From a virus: DNA of 52,444 nucleotides. The notes beneath the pieces are model-generated. The model saw only the letters and a program-made list of their open reading frames with translations, did no database searches and was not told the origin of the DNA. The DNA lies in the IMG/VR virus record IMGVR_UViG_3300034104_003485, positions 1 through 52,444 of that record; one strand, 5' to 3'. The translations under genes and the position numbers were made by a program. Numbering within the stretch: position 1 is the stretch's first letter; each line of letters opens with the position of its first letter. Positions 42,901 to 50,314 of the stretch are shown here, piece after piece.

Positions 42901-45145
42901 CGGCGCATCAAGACCATTTGCCGAAAATAAAATATCTTCAATGATTCAAAAACCACAAGTAAAAATTTCTTCAGATGATTTTAAGCCAAATAACGTTTAC
43001 CCGCCATTTGTAATTCATGAAGGGAAAAATGTACCAGTGCATTCAGGAAGCGGTTTTGGAAATGACGCAGTTGTTTTTCAAGGTCGTACTGAAAATTTAA
43101 GCTCATTATTAGCAAGCCATCAGGTAACTGATATTATTCCTACAACACCAGAAGGAATCCTATCCTATATTTTGAAAAAAGATCCAAACCATACAAAAGC
43201 TAGAAGATTATTAGATAAAATGGATTCAGGATACCAATGGGGCGATAGAGAAGTAAAAGAATTTTTAATGAATATGCTAGCATCAGGTAGCATAAATTTA
43301 AAAAAGGTTGATCCACAAGATTTAGCATCCCCACATCTTTTTGGCCTTAGAAGGCCAGAGCTTTCAGAGTCACTAGATCCAGCAGGGCTTGCACAATTAA
43401 TTTCTGCAATGCGTGGCAATACAAGAGATGATGTTGCTATTAAAACTAAAACAAAAGCAATTTCACCACTACTTACAAAAATGGTTCAGGAATATATAGA
43501 AAATGTCAGACTACAACAAGAAGCGGTAGCTGCCAATATTGCACGACAAGGCGGTCCAAGAGGTGGCTTGCATGGGGTGCGTGGAGAAAAGCCTTTAACT
43601 AAAAAAGAAATTGCAGACCTGAAAGCAAGAGGCTGGGATCCTTCTTACACTCCTTTAACACCAAGAGATATTCCTATGATAAGAATATTTAATGACGATT
43701 TCCCATCAACAGATGGCAAGGGAGATCTTTTTGAAAAAGATGCAGCGACCCACATACTTTCTAGATTTTTTGGTCCAAAAGGCCTCCCTGAAGGAACTGT
43801 CGGCACTCTAGAACAATTAGCCGCAGCTAGAACATCAAGACACTTTGGAATTTATGACGCAGTTCAATCACATATGCAGGGTGAATGGAAGCCAGATAGA
43901 CCATTTATAGTAAGCACACTTTCTAATTTAATGAAGTACAATGGAAAACCAGAACAGCTTCATTCAGTAGACAGTTATTTCTTGCAAAGATTTGGAAAGC
44001 CTTTTCACTACAGTAAAAAAGAAGGAGAGCTAAGCTCAGGCTTTCCACTTGAAGAATCTGATTATATAGCAAAATTAAAAGAACTTAATTTGTATAAAGA
44101 TGGAGAAGAACCTCCAATAATTGCAGAAGATTTTTCAGCAAAAGAAATATTTTATTTAGCAAAAGAAAAATATTCTCAATCAGAGCTTGCTCAAATATTA
44201 CAAGCAGTTAACGAAAATGGTAATTTAAAACCTATAGCACGTACAGACAATGCTATGGGAGGTAGTCACTCAGAAGAATTTTACATGCCAGCACGAAGCA
44301 ATTATGAATCTGATGAGTATTTAAGCGCTTCAAGAATTTTGCAAATACTAGCAATAGATAAAGCAAAGAAACAAATTGGAATAGATGAAAAATACAGGTA
44401 TGCCGTTAGAGGAGAATTTAGCTCTTTAAACAAAGAAGAGATAGCAGAAATGGCTGCGAATCTTGGAGTCAGGTTTGATGGCGGACATAATGCTAGCGAC
44501 ATAGACAACTTAGCTCATGGCTCAGGACACAACCCATTTGAATATATTTTAAATGCACAAAGAGCTCAAACAGGAGATATAGGTGTTGGAATAAGTGATA
44601 CGCAAAAAGCTTTAGGCGCACTTTTAATGTTTACACGTTTTGGCAAATATACAAGTGGAAAAACTTATGCAGATGAAAAAGATCTTTTAGCAGTTCAAAA
44701 ATCAGCTGTAGGTCTATATGCTAGGGGAGCTTTATCTGAAAAAGATTTTATGTCAATAATTTCTGATATCAAAGAACAGCTAAAAAATGTGGAAGAAGCA
44801 GCAGGCGGGGGATTTGTTAACAATGGCAAAATACAAATTCCTAAATTTGCCAATGGGGGAATTGTAAACACCTCATTTAATCCAAAAATGTCTATACCAG
44901 GATTTGCCAACGGAGGAATGGCTTCTCCTACATATAATATTCCAACAAGCACGGTAGGCATTGCTAGCAATCAAGTTCCAGGGTATAATAAAGGTGGATC
45001 AATTCACCACTATAATGCTGGAGGAATTGTTGTTAATGGCGCACAGGGACAAGATGTTAAAGAGCTTGCAAACCATATAGTTAATATAATGGATGCCCGT
45101 GGAGCAAGAAGACAGAGCATGACTGGTGGAGGAATTACAGTATGA
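33908..45145 (+). CDS. Giant tape measure with ART, CHAP-like and LysM domains, 3745 aa
   Basis: The tape measure sets tail length and is ejected ahead of DNA. Residues about 204-450 match the TP901 core (AFREADEQLVRLTKVYGG to GKFQFARLSALFENLG). Hydrophobic stretches occur near 535-570 and 1643-1690. Around 1400-1530 lies a probable ADP-ribosyltransferase: R1404 (LYRGL), S1446-S1447-W-S1449, and E1510-Q-E1512. A charged coiled coil spans about 2037-2150. A CHAP/NlpC-like peptidase follows (C2487 in WCGAFINW, H2546 in ISHVGLV), then LysM at 2629-2680 (YTVNRGDTLSGIAAKYGIT). Residues about 3040-3600 are an unrecognised domain. GG-rich NGG linkers and ENGPEIFVP-type motifs recur. At about 0.15 nm per residue the tail could reach roughly 560 nm, less if processed. 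Confidence 0.88.
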   Translation: MANETIVTNIVANANFSSLIANVQKATAELAQLKGALATTNKALAMDAAKIQQGFSATLRSTGQFSTHFVSLSSDVEKFGKNLDQGRLKLKDYYRTFQDHTRTSGGMIRELARQQVQLQNAILQPLGRNAEGLMQFNVQIPRGLDATKNRTALLKQEMQIFNKVIQDGGVQLINWGKNTQWAGRQLTVGLTVPITAFGIAASKAFREADEQLVRLTKVYGGVAQTSATELAKVRKEVSATARELAAAYGASYKETIALAADIAATGKQGDDLIRSTQETTRLSILGEVDRQEAMKATLAIQTAFKQNTTELSESINFLNAVENQTSTSLADLVEAIPKAGPVIQSLGGSVQDLALYLTAMKEGGVNASEGANAIKSSLASLINPTKVAKEMFQGFGIDLENIVTSNAGNLTGMMLELQSALDKLDPLSKSKAIEQLFGKFQFARLSALFENLGKEGSQTLQVLDLMKTSTQDLANIANRELTQITESASGKYKRALESLKASLAGVGEQFLNIGTFFINIIDKVVQFANKLPDPIKKLLTFAAGFTALTGPIIMLTGVLANFLGYVVKGAAHFRALFKGGEGWKLLTPEILAANKAGNLLETTFYSDAKAATVLSTALHNLNEEFRILQARANSGVSAAPTISTVAGQVVMTGTAIREVDPTSRYISPRDTRAYSHPNPVSAMTPAEREAQTIFGIVPGAPKVNNAISNNPQMYMSSDLPKVAGVSAIKGVSTGIVAGEAAKWHAMTGALAMQSEAEIALLKREVAATGLITTSLSDSYQALLPQMSRITTLAATESAEIVAQLQASKITVDQARARVVALNRQIEMMMGQAATEVATAQGRTINLTQLPLVDQPAFDPVTGKANMKELTRPGRTRTLFNSIARVLGVKTYGAPYSIETTRPKRFNVGGDIESFGPNKTVVSGPSSINYDDRFGNVPLNGYVLNQQASLDPRNKDLVDAAPSTFSNSGSTMKAMLTPKETIFGPGIHRDPELYAAVDAANNGYAFGGDVSRNKKNYGLNPASLIANYLARSSMIGGGRSPGTRYWRASRNRWDTTGSNTQSVSEPGSGSIQYSSARSRSSAIYSDETNKRYGITPTKRGDVLVHAFPPAFVRRLESLGYGPEDQIPVSVLRSLGVSVPQGSKLSTLTALSTTWVKNTSKFNQRIKGDGSPARTSDGKGWKDSWREVGWQDMQSLLGKLKDIGVPEAQAQQVAELAASRLNALVERRNGLMNEAMWGQLVNSAEIGAMTRFSRNSSSTPFAANLGGMIPGGNIQRGRYGYGVPSLASSAIARLTARWKPQERFRMPGYQYTLGNQDPLHGPLQIGRTMVPKDRQDDYEWTREVIYQDDRFARQNVMRQFPIGSEEERGKYILRQYMAGNYGILQTPGATELMKKLSRKFSGTLYRGLKLSKNRANPLPQNIIEAIDQARLSGDPSGLIGQEFIMRRSSWSKNRDIASLFAPGHGASADGSSILIEASVKNRNVVPASDIFPDAKFSAPFGQKVAGHNSRSEQESIFGGKFRVVGYENGTLKLETVVDGTRAMGGPVNANRPYLVGENGPEIFVPRNSGGIIPGGDIVKNRTGYGLPAIPTMPGYETPLATQMGMTPITKGSSGINPYGAKAQVFSMATAVGGGVAGQAMGGNTGFMIGSMLGQVASILPFLIKGTLTLSKVMKFAGFGLAVTSAIALGKVLLDLKKKYEDAGKANRLAFGANEKTLGEAGLSGKYKDLSTRLKDINAQLDLQRAKASASYDSNTKTGISGLTFTIKELREETARVKKEMPETLAAFNNIDSSKVNQLATSLKSQYVSMGMSVQQATNKIYALIAASNKSGQSVSAISSDSFKQITDRASAAAASVKMVSNAIVAMNGSTSKGFLEELNTGVENMINVLSTYQDSLVGSKGGEDGKTQLTEADALKQTLDEIGKIKGATNEIDKKTLDGLKQQNLVYATILKNGETLQSIYAKTAIYAAGLADKINIAAMTGKQAVDFARQLAAYQGALNEVTSSTDSNNPLSALAKLYDAAKKASENAIKAQKAAAKFDADYYKDKIKAIQKVIDQLEKERNARLKLLDVQQAEADFAKSLKEEQIRYQEFLAAGDLAAAAQSQLNIKKLQEDRQRQITRESISNDYEKRIEQQNKEIERLQKILEDAEKNNSTASSTAAKKSADLATIADFRARINDIVTRNPGGNFSKSDEKLLIQIFNEMREAGGSIKKAADEMLSNYPAINQPPSQAGGKPVAMSPELQLAQALAKAVNDNKNVAFASAVDKFILAVDKFAGATSGTGSGTKEDPFKVNTATLPKVAPGGTTAAEAAPLKSKDGTITKAGLTYIIETNKYQKGKYFEVDGVKYVVESGHDAIIRPSRARKLAMGGYATNYDGGGNVSGPGTSTSDSIPAMLSDGEWVIKADSVKKAEKEFGPSFLHDLNAGRFANGGKVSKMRGGKESTLGTVDSMIKAAESMLGYKEGKNNDTIFGRFAQKAYDLQSRYIAWCGAFINWAAKNAGVDLASMIWTPGGAQSFMKSGKWTKMNPKRGDLAFMDFPGDGVNRISHVGLVRNVLSSNAVSTIEGNTSGSGSQRSGGGVHAKVRQYNMKNAPIVGFGRPSYKPVDNIKYGYGTQEYYSADDAKSDYENSRYTVNRGDTLSGIAAKYGITVKQLMAMNPQLNDPKYMGGSRIFSGTKVNIKKFAEGGKVVNSLTDSGNWIKGPLTVPRQRKPGVPYSRSGRPIGNPFGQYWGELSRFIGPRSPGMDIWGGTEIPGLKFSGSVPQHSDYMHQMLEQPRKPFASPGMGIDRDPMRLAGSGASTGGIGNGAYGLGPLMFHAGGPVGHTHSGAPHSLGMSSMGSVSAALKQKMESSSDRRSGRRRLPAGHMASNYKAPKSVAQKIYDNFLFPAILSLDRVQAAFTGTNPIASTNIEGLKSQQEKIKQQGVKSVLPEIAAQVGLDFGSFLLPAAAGNASIRGLAEGYGLSKGLPGLGSLLPKGSIPYATSAVPKFTSNAITAAIIGASRPFAENKISSMIQKPQVKISSDDFKPNNVYPPFVIHEGKNVPVHSGSGFGNDAVVFQGRTENLSSLLASHQVTDIIPTTPEGILSYILKKDPNHTKARRLLDKMDSGYQWGDREVKEFLMNMLASGSINLKKVDPQDLASPHLFGLRRPELSESLDPAGLAQLISAMRGNTRDDVAIKTKTKAISPLLTKMVQEYIENVRLQQEAVAANIARQGGPRGGLHGVRGEKPLTKKEIADLKARGWDPSYTPLTPRDIPMIRIFNDDFPSTDGKGDLFEKDAATHILSRFFGPKGLPEGTVGTLEQLAAARTSRHFGIYDAVQSHMQGEWKPDRPFIVSTLSNLMKYNGKPEQLHSVDSYFLQRFGKPFHYSKKEGELSSGFPLEESDYIAKLKELNLYKDGEEPPIIAEDFSAKEIFYLAKEKYSQSELAQILQAVNENGNLKPIARTDNAMGGSHSEEFYMPARSNYESDEYLSASRILQILAIDKAKKQIGIDEKYRYAVRGEFSSLNKEEIAEMAANLGVRFDGGHNASDIDNLAHGSGHNPFEYILNAQRAQTGDIGVGISDTQKALGALLMFTRFGKYTSGKTYADEKDLLAVQKSAVGLYARGALSEKDFMSIISDIKEQLKNVEEAAGGGFVNNGKIQIPKFANGGIVNTSFNPKMSIPGFANGGMASPTYNIPTSTVGIASNQVPGYNKGGSIHHYNAGGIVVNGAQGQDVKELANHIVNIMDARGARRQSMTGGGITV

Positions 45146-45609
45146 GCATGATGATGCCAAGAGGCTCAATATTATTAATTGAAGCTAAAGATTTATTAGC
45201 AACTCCAGCTGGAACTTCATTAGCTTGGAACAAAGTTACAGAGCACAATAGATCAGAATTTACAATTGGAACACAAAGAATTGAATCTAAAAGAAGAATG
45301 TCAAATGGTACTTTAAGAAAGTACCATGTTGCAGATAAGAAATCATTTAATCTAAGTTGGGAAATGCTTCCTTCATATAGAACTTTAACCGTTGATGGTG
45401 CATGGGGAGCAGAAGATTTAAGAGAATTTTATAAAAATGGCGGAACGGGAACCTTTAAAATAAGAGTAAATATGGCAAAGACTGGAACAAGCCAAGAGTC
45501 ATCTGGTTATGAAGAATATAATGTTTCATGTACAGAAGCAACTTTTACAATTGTAAAGCGTGGTATTCAGCCTCATTGGAATGTGTCTTTATCTCTGGAA
45601 GAGGTTTAA
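45142..45609 (+). CDS. Distal tail protein-like, 155 aa
   Basis: It overlaps the tape measure stop (ATGA) and is followed at once by the large hub-type protein, so it occupies the distal tail (Dit) slot. Pattern: RGSILLIEAKDLLATPAG, FTIGTQRIESKRRMSNGTLR, KSFNLSWEMLPSYRTL and a closing VKRGIQPHWNVSLSLEEV, which are beta strands of a small barrel. In relatives this ring joins tube and baseplate. There is no carbohydrate-binding extension, since it is shorter than many Dit proteins. Confidence 0.6.
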   Translation: MSMMMPRGSILLIEAKDLLATPAGTSLAWNKVTEHNRSEFTIGTQRIESKRRMSNGTLRKYHVADKKSFNLSWEMLPSYRTLTVDGAWGAEDLREFYKNGGTGTFKIRVNMAKTGTSQESSGYEEYNVSCTEATFTIVKRGIQPHWNVSLSLEEV

Positions 45610-48600
45610 ATGATTCCCGCCTCAGATGCATTAAAAAAAGTATTGAAAACAAACCATGCAATAAAAATAAATGCGGGTTGTTTAATAGAATATAATCTTA
45701 ACTCTATGGTTAACAATATAGTTGTTACTGGAGCAGAGTATAAAACAATTAATAATGCTAAGCCATTTCAAAAGCTTTTCCCAGTAGATACAATTGTAAA
45801 GCCAATTAGACCAGAACTTGCAGGAATTAAATATTATATAAACGGAGATGTTAATTCTCAAGAATGGGCTAAACCAACAGATGTTTCTTATCCAAAAGAC
45901 TATAGAGTTTATGTTCCAGGAGCAGGAACATACTATAAATATTTTATAACACCAATAGGGCAAAACTCTAATCTATCTATTGAATACCCAAAGACTATAT
46001 TTGTAAATAAGATAGTTGTTAAGTTTGAGATATCACACTCTTTTCCTACCTCTTGGACAATTTCAGCAACAGTACCTGGAGGCACAAGCCAGACGCTTGT
46101 TTCTGGAACAGCATCAGACATTAAGCCATTTAAAACAGGTGGAACAAAAAACTATGACGCTGGATCTCTAACAATATACTATACAGGAACTGGTTGGTCA
46201 AAGAATGAGGCAGACCTAAATACATCAGCACGTGTTTCAATTAATAAAGTTGGGCTATCTGTAAATGTTTCTTCTGGAGAATATGTTGGAATAATTGAAG
46301 TTGCACCAAAATATGTTATTGATATATCTAACGATGTAGAATCTTTTGACATACTAAAAGAAAGTTCATCTTCATCTAGAGATACATTACCAGTAGGATA
46401 TATATCTGCAAACTCATTGTCTCTTCAACTTAATAGATACAATAGTGAATCTATTAAATCTATGTCTTATATAAAATCAACCACGGAGTTTCAAGATGGG
46501 ATAATATATTTTTATAAGCTGGCTGAAGTTAAACCGCACTTTAAGGTCTATCATGCAGATGGAGCATATGGTTCGTCTGAAAAGTATGACATTATTAATC
46601 AGGGTAAATTCTTTATGGATAGCTGGTCAATATCTGAATATGGAAATGTAAGTGCAGAATGTTTAGACGGTGCAAAAATATTACAGGAGATCGTTTGCCC
46701 AGATATATTTTGTGAGGGATATTCTGTTCCAGCTATCATTAGAAGGCTCCTAGATAATATTGGATTTACTAATTACAATATTAATACTCACCCAGACTTA
46801 AGTTTAGAGGAAAGTATTATAACTCCAGCATATTGGTGGACAGATGACTCTACAACAGTCTGGGAAACCCTGCAACAAATATGCAGAGATACTCAGATGA
46901 CTGCGGTATTCGATGAGAATAATGTTTTGCAATTTTATACTAGAGATTTTTTATACAGAGATAGGGATGTTGATTGGAAAGCAACCTACAACGATTTACA
47001 AGAAGGTGCCTCTCCTAATGTAATTACAATTCTTCCTAATATAGTTTCTATGTCAAAACAGGATCTTCCTTCTGCCAACAAAGTTATTGTAAGATGGCAA
47101 AGCGCACTTACATCAAATTACATTCAAGATAGCGGACCGATATGGAAGTCCCCAGTCACTTACCTTGGAGCCATGTCTTTAGATGAATCTCTTTTAAGCT
47201 CCCAGGCGGCTGGAGAAAATAGCTGGGTAAAGTTAAGCCCAATTGTTACAGATGATAATACAAATATACAGTCTTTGTTTTCATTTAGCGGATACCTTTT
47301 AATTAATTCTGAAATAATAGAATATGACGCAATAGAATATGAATATCTTCCTCTAGAAGCTGAGCTTCCATACAGTCCATCAAAGTATGTCAAGGTTGTA
47401 ATTAAGAATGAGAGTGATGTTTTTAAATACAGAGCCTTAGCAAAAGCTGGAGCAGAAGATTATACAAAACCACAAACAGCATTTTTTAGGCCAAGCGGAA
47501 GATATAGAATTAAAGCACGACAAGCTTTTTCAACACCATTAGGCAACCATATAAAAGATCCAAAGGATATAATATCTTCCTGGACTACCATAGACAAAGA
47601 GTGGGATGGTACTGGAACATCAACAGCATCAAATAATTCATCAATAAAGTATGGGTCTCCAGGTGCAGTAAATACAAATACAATTGAGGGTATAAACGCT
47701 GCAAGCGGGTATTTGCAAAAGGGCGTACTAAATAATAAAAATAGTGTATCTTCGGCTAGATCTCTTTTTTGCATTACAAATAACTCTATTTCAAAAACCG
47801 ATTATTCTATAGCATATAAAGCCTTACAGTCTTTACCAACGAATGGGACGGACCAATACTACTCATTTGGAACAACCTTATTTATGGAAAATAATATGAA
47901 TGATCCAATTGCTGGCGGGGCTTTCGGATTCTTTATGTCTCAAAATGCTAGCTCTGGATATATAGTGAAAATTGATACTAGCGCAAAGTCTTCAGCCATA
48001 TCTTCAAAACAAGAATTATCAATACTTAAAGTTCAAAATAATACAATTAAGCCACTAGATGATAGCCAAACAAACGAAGTAAAGCTATCTGGTGTCTATG
48101 GTGGAGATGCTTATAGAATGGATATAAGGGTTAAGTCAACCGAACTTGCAAATACTATAACTGTTTACGTAAATGGATATATGGTTGAGGTCACAGATAC
48201 AAAGACTACAGAAAATTCTATACTATCTCCTACAAATGTTGTTGCCATGATATCAACAACTGGAACAACTAAATTTGATTATGTTTATGGAATAAAAACT
48301 ACCCCACAGCAATATAATGAAAAGTATACATACAATTTGTATGGTGGAAGATTCTCAACAAACTCTCTTAAGTTTTTATATGGAGAAAGGGTTTTAAGCC
48401 AGTCAAGCGCCACGGAGCCAGTAAACGGCGAAGTAGAAGAATTTGGCATTGTTGCAAGAGAAATAAGAAAGGTTGATATTAAATATAGTAGCAGACCTTC
48501 CTACCCACTTTGGCCATCAACTGGAGCAAATCAGTTTGCCACAGTAATTGGATCACAAACAAGTCCATTTTCTGCAGAGGCCTATGTTTTAAATAATTCT

Positions 48601-48987
48601 GGTACATATGTCCCACTAGACGATGGAGATAAATATTCCTTCTATGTAGGCGGAAAGAGCATATCAAGATCTGGTGTGTTAGAGTATGTAGATGATTCTT
48701 CAAATGAATTTACATCAGAAGAGCCAGTCATATTTTCTTCTCAATGGCTACAGAACAATTCAGATGTTATTAACTTGGCTAAATGGATTAAGACACAGTG
48801 GGCAAAAAAACAAATGGTATCTTCTTTGGAGATGTTTGGGAACCCGCTTATATCAGTCGGAGATGTAATATCTATAAAGTATGACTATCATGGCCTAGAC
48901 GGAACATCCCAAAAATTTATAGTTACAAATGTAGATCATTCATATTCAGAGGGGCTATCGACTTCAGTTGTGTGTAGAACACTGTAG
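45610..48987 (+). CDS. Baseplate hub / tail-associated protein, 1125 aa
   Basis: Position after the Dit-like gene and size fit the tail hub (Tal/gp27-like) or central minor tail protein. The middle (ECLDGAKILQEIVCPDIF, IIRRLLDNIGFTNYNI, WETLQQICRDTQMTAVFDEN, VLQFYTRDFLYRD) resembles the hub core that interacts with the tape measure tip. An inserted beta-rich region (residues about 600-900) includes a jelly-roll-like block, and the C-terminus (GNPLISVGDVISIKYDYHGL) closes the hub. No peptidase motif is clear. AGAGG precedes the ATG. Confidence 0.65.
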   Translation: MIPASDALKKVLKTNHAIKINAGCLIEYNLNSMVNNIVVTGAEYKTINNAKPFQKLFPVDTIVKPIRPELAGIKYYINGDVNSQEWAKPTDVSYPKDYRVYVPGAGTYYKYFITPIGQNSNLSIEYPKTIFVNKIVVKFEISHSFPTSWTISATVPGGTSQTLVSGTASDIKPFKTGGTKNYDAGSLTIYYTGTGWSKNEADLNTSARVSINKVGLSVNVSSGEYVGIIEVAPKYVIDISNDVESFDILKESSSSSRDTLPVGYISANSLSLQLNRYNSESIKSMSYIKSTTEFQDGIIYFYKLAEVKPHFKVYHADGAYGSSEKYDIINQGKFFMDSWSISEYGNVSAECLDGAKILQEIVCPDIFCEGYSVPAIIRRLLDNIGFTNYNINTHPDLSLEESIITPAYWWTDDSTTVWETLQQICRDTQMTAVFDENNVLQFYTRDFLYRDRDVDWKATYNDLQEGASPNVITILPNIVSMSKQDLPSANKVIVRWQSALTSNYIQDSGPIWKSPVTYLGAMSLDESLLSSQAAGENSWVKLSPIVTDDNTNIQSLFSFSGYLLINSEIIEYDAIEYEYLPLEAELPYSPSKYVKVVIKNESDVFKYRALAKAGAEDYTKPQTAFFRPSGRYRIKARQAFSTPLGNHIKDPKDIISSWTTIDKEWDGTGTSTASNNSSIKYGSPGAVNTNTIEGINAASGYLQKGVLNNKNSVSSARSLFCITNNSISKTDYSIAYKALQSLPTNGTDQYYSFGTTLFMENNMNDPIAGGAFGFFMSQNASSGYIVKIDTSAKSSAISSKQELSILKVQNNTIKPLDDSQTNEVKLSGVYGGDAYRMDIRVKSTELANTITVYVNGYMVEVTDTKTTENSILSPTNVVAMISTTGTTKFDYVYGIKTTPQQYNEKYTYNLYGGRFSTNSLKFLYGERVLSQSSATEPVNGEVEEFGIVAREIRKVDIKYSSRPSYPLWPSTGANQFATVIGSQTSPFSAEAYVLNNSGTYVPLDDGDKYSFYVGGKSISRSGVLEYVDDSSNEFTSEEPVIFSSQWLQNNSDVINLAKWIKTQWAKKQMVSSLEMFGNPLISVGDVISIKYDYHGLDGTSQKFIVTNVDHSYSEGLSTSVVCRTL

Positions 48988-48995
48988 TTGATAAA

Positions 48996-49010
48996 TGGTA
49001 TAATAAATAA
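48996..49010 (+). promoter_or_regulatory. Leaderless extended -10 promoter
   Basis: TGG-TATAAT (hexamer 48999-49004), then 6 nt, then ATG 49011. This is one of six sites with identical spacing in the window. Confidence 0.75.
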
Positions 49011-49361
49011 ATGGCAAGCACACCAAGAATAAGCAACTTAGATGTAACGCAAAACTCTGAACCAGTAATTTCACCAGGGACTGCTGATTCATATTTTATG
49101 AACCCTAAGTTTATTAGGTATGCTCCAAAGCCAACTTCTTTATCACTAGATGGACTCTCAGATTTACCAGGTGGCCCAGGAACTCCAAACGATGTGCCCC
49201 AGTTGTCAGATATAGAGTATGTAGAAAAAAGTGTTTATGTGGATACAAAAACTAATAAAACAAAAGCTAAATTAGTTATTAGAATTAGAAATAGTAGTGG
49301 CAAGGTTTTGTCTGGAATAGATGCAAGAATTGCAGTTCCAACAGGAAGCGGTGGAGAATAA
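49011..49361 (+). CDS. Small tail-region protein, 116 aa
   Basis: I do not recognise the family. The N-terminus is Pro/Ser-rich and probably extended (RISNLDVTQNSEPVISPGTA, PGGPGTPNDVPQLSDIEYV). The C-terminus has beta-forming VYVDTKTNKTKAKLVIRIRN followed by a Gly-rich end. It starts on a leaderless promoter, and its stop overlaps the next start by 1 nt. It may be a linker between the hub and the following minor tail proteins. Confidence 0.6.
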   Translation: MASTPRISNLDVTQNSEPVISPGTADSYFMNPKFIRYAPKPTSLSLDGLSDLPGGPGTPNDVPQLSDIEYVEKSVYVDTKTNKTKAKLVIRIRNSSGKVLSGIDARIAVPTGSGGE

Positions 49362-50314
49362 TGATAAAGGGCACATATATATTTTATGAAGATGGCAAAG
49401 AAGTTTACCGTTCAGAAAATGTAATAACAAAGTTTGGTAAAAGATTCTTAACTAACTATATTGCTGGAAACGTGGCATTCGATTCTAAAGATATGGCCCT
49501 GGGAATAGCAAGCAATTTAGACTATGCAATATCTGCCAGCAACAGCAGACTTGGATTTGAATTTTATAGACTACCAGTTTCATATGGTGGAATAGATATA
49601 CAGTCTGATGGATCAGGAGGATTTAATTATTCTGTTATTTATAAAACAACCATTCCTCAAGATGTGGCTGGAACCGTAAAGGAAGTCGGTATATACCCAG
49701 GACTTAGGTCATCAGTAAATAATTATGATGATAAGTTTCTTACAGACTTTGAAGATAATACATTATGGACTTTATCTTCAGATGGAGTAACATTCCCACC
49801 AATAGTAACATCTAATAATCCAAGAATTGGAAAGTATTTAGTTCAGATGTCCACGTCTGGTTCATCGTCTTCGATCCAATACAATACATCTGTAAACAAT
49901 TTAGATTTATCTGGATACAGCGTAAACGATACTTTATCGTTTGCATTTTATGAAGCAGATTCCAATCTTGCAAATATTAAAATTAGATTTTACAGTTCAG
50001 CAACAGATTATTACGAAGCTCAGGTTTCTGGAGATGGCTCTGCAGGAAATAGAATTAAATCAGTTGCTCTAGGAACAATGTTAAATAATCCTATCAATAA
50101 TCCAGACGCAAAAGCAATATCTAAAATTGGAATAGTTGTTACATCAGATTCAGGCGGAGCAACTTCTGCATATTTCGATGGAATTAGAATTAATGATGAG
50201 GACACATTTGATCCTTCATATGGATTGATAAGCAGATCATCTCTTACAACACCATTAAATAAATTAGCTGGAAGACAAGTCGACATAGAGTATAGATTGG
50301 ATCTATCCTTCTAA
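49361..50314 (+). CDS. Minor tail protein, 317 aa
   Basis: The N-terminus (KGTYIFYEDGKEVYRSENVI, TKFGKRFLTNYIAGN, MALGIASNLDYAISA) and IIPQD-like strand KTTIPQDVAGTVKEVGIYPG resemble phage tail proteins found near tail fibres. The second half (KFLTDFEDNTLWTLSSDGVT, SYSVNDTLSFAFYEADSN, TSAYFDGIRINDE) is a galactose-binding/jelly-roll-like sandwich that may touch host glycans. GGAG precedes the ATG, and the stop overlaps the next start (TAATG). Confidence 0.65.
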   Translation: MIKGTYIFYEDGKEVYRSENVITKFGKRFLTNYIAGNVAFDSKDMALGIASNLDYAISASNSRLGFEFYRLPVSYGGIDIQSDGSGGFNYSVIYKTTIPQDVAGTVKEVGIYPGLRSSVNNYDDKFLTDFEDNTLWTLSSDGVTFPPIVTSNNPRIGKYLVQMSTSGSSSSIQYNTSVNNLDLSGYSVNDTLSFAFYEADSNLANIKIRFYSSATDYYEAQVSGDGSAGNRIKSVALGTMLNNPINNPDAKAISKIGIVVTSDSGGATSAYFDGIRINDEDTFDPSYGLISRSSLTTPLNKLAGRQVDIEYRLDLSF

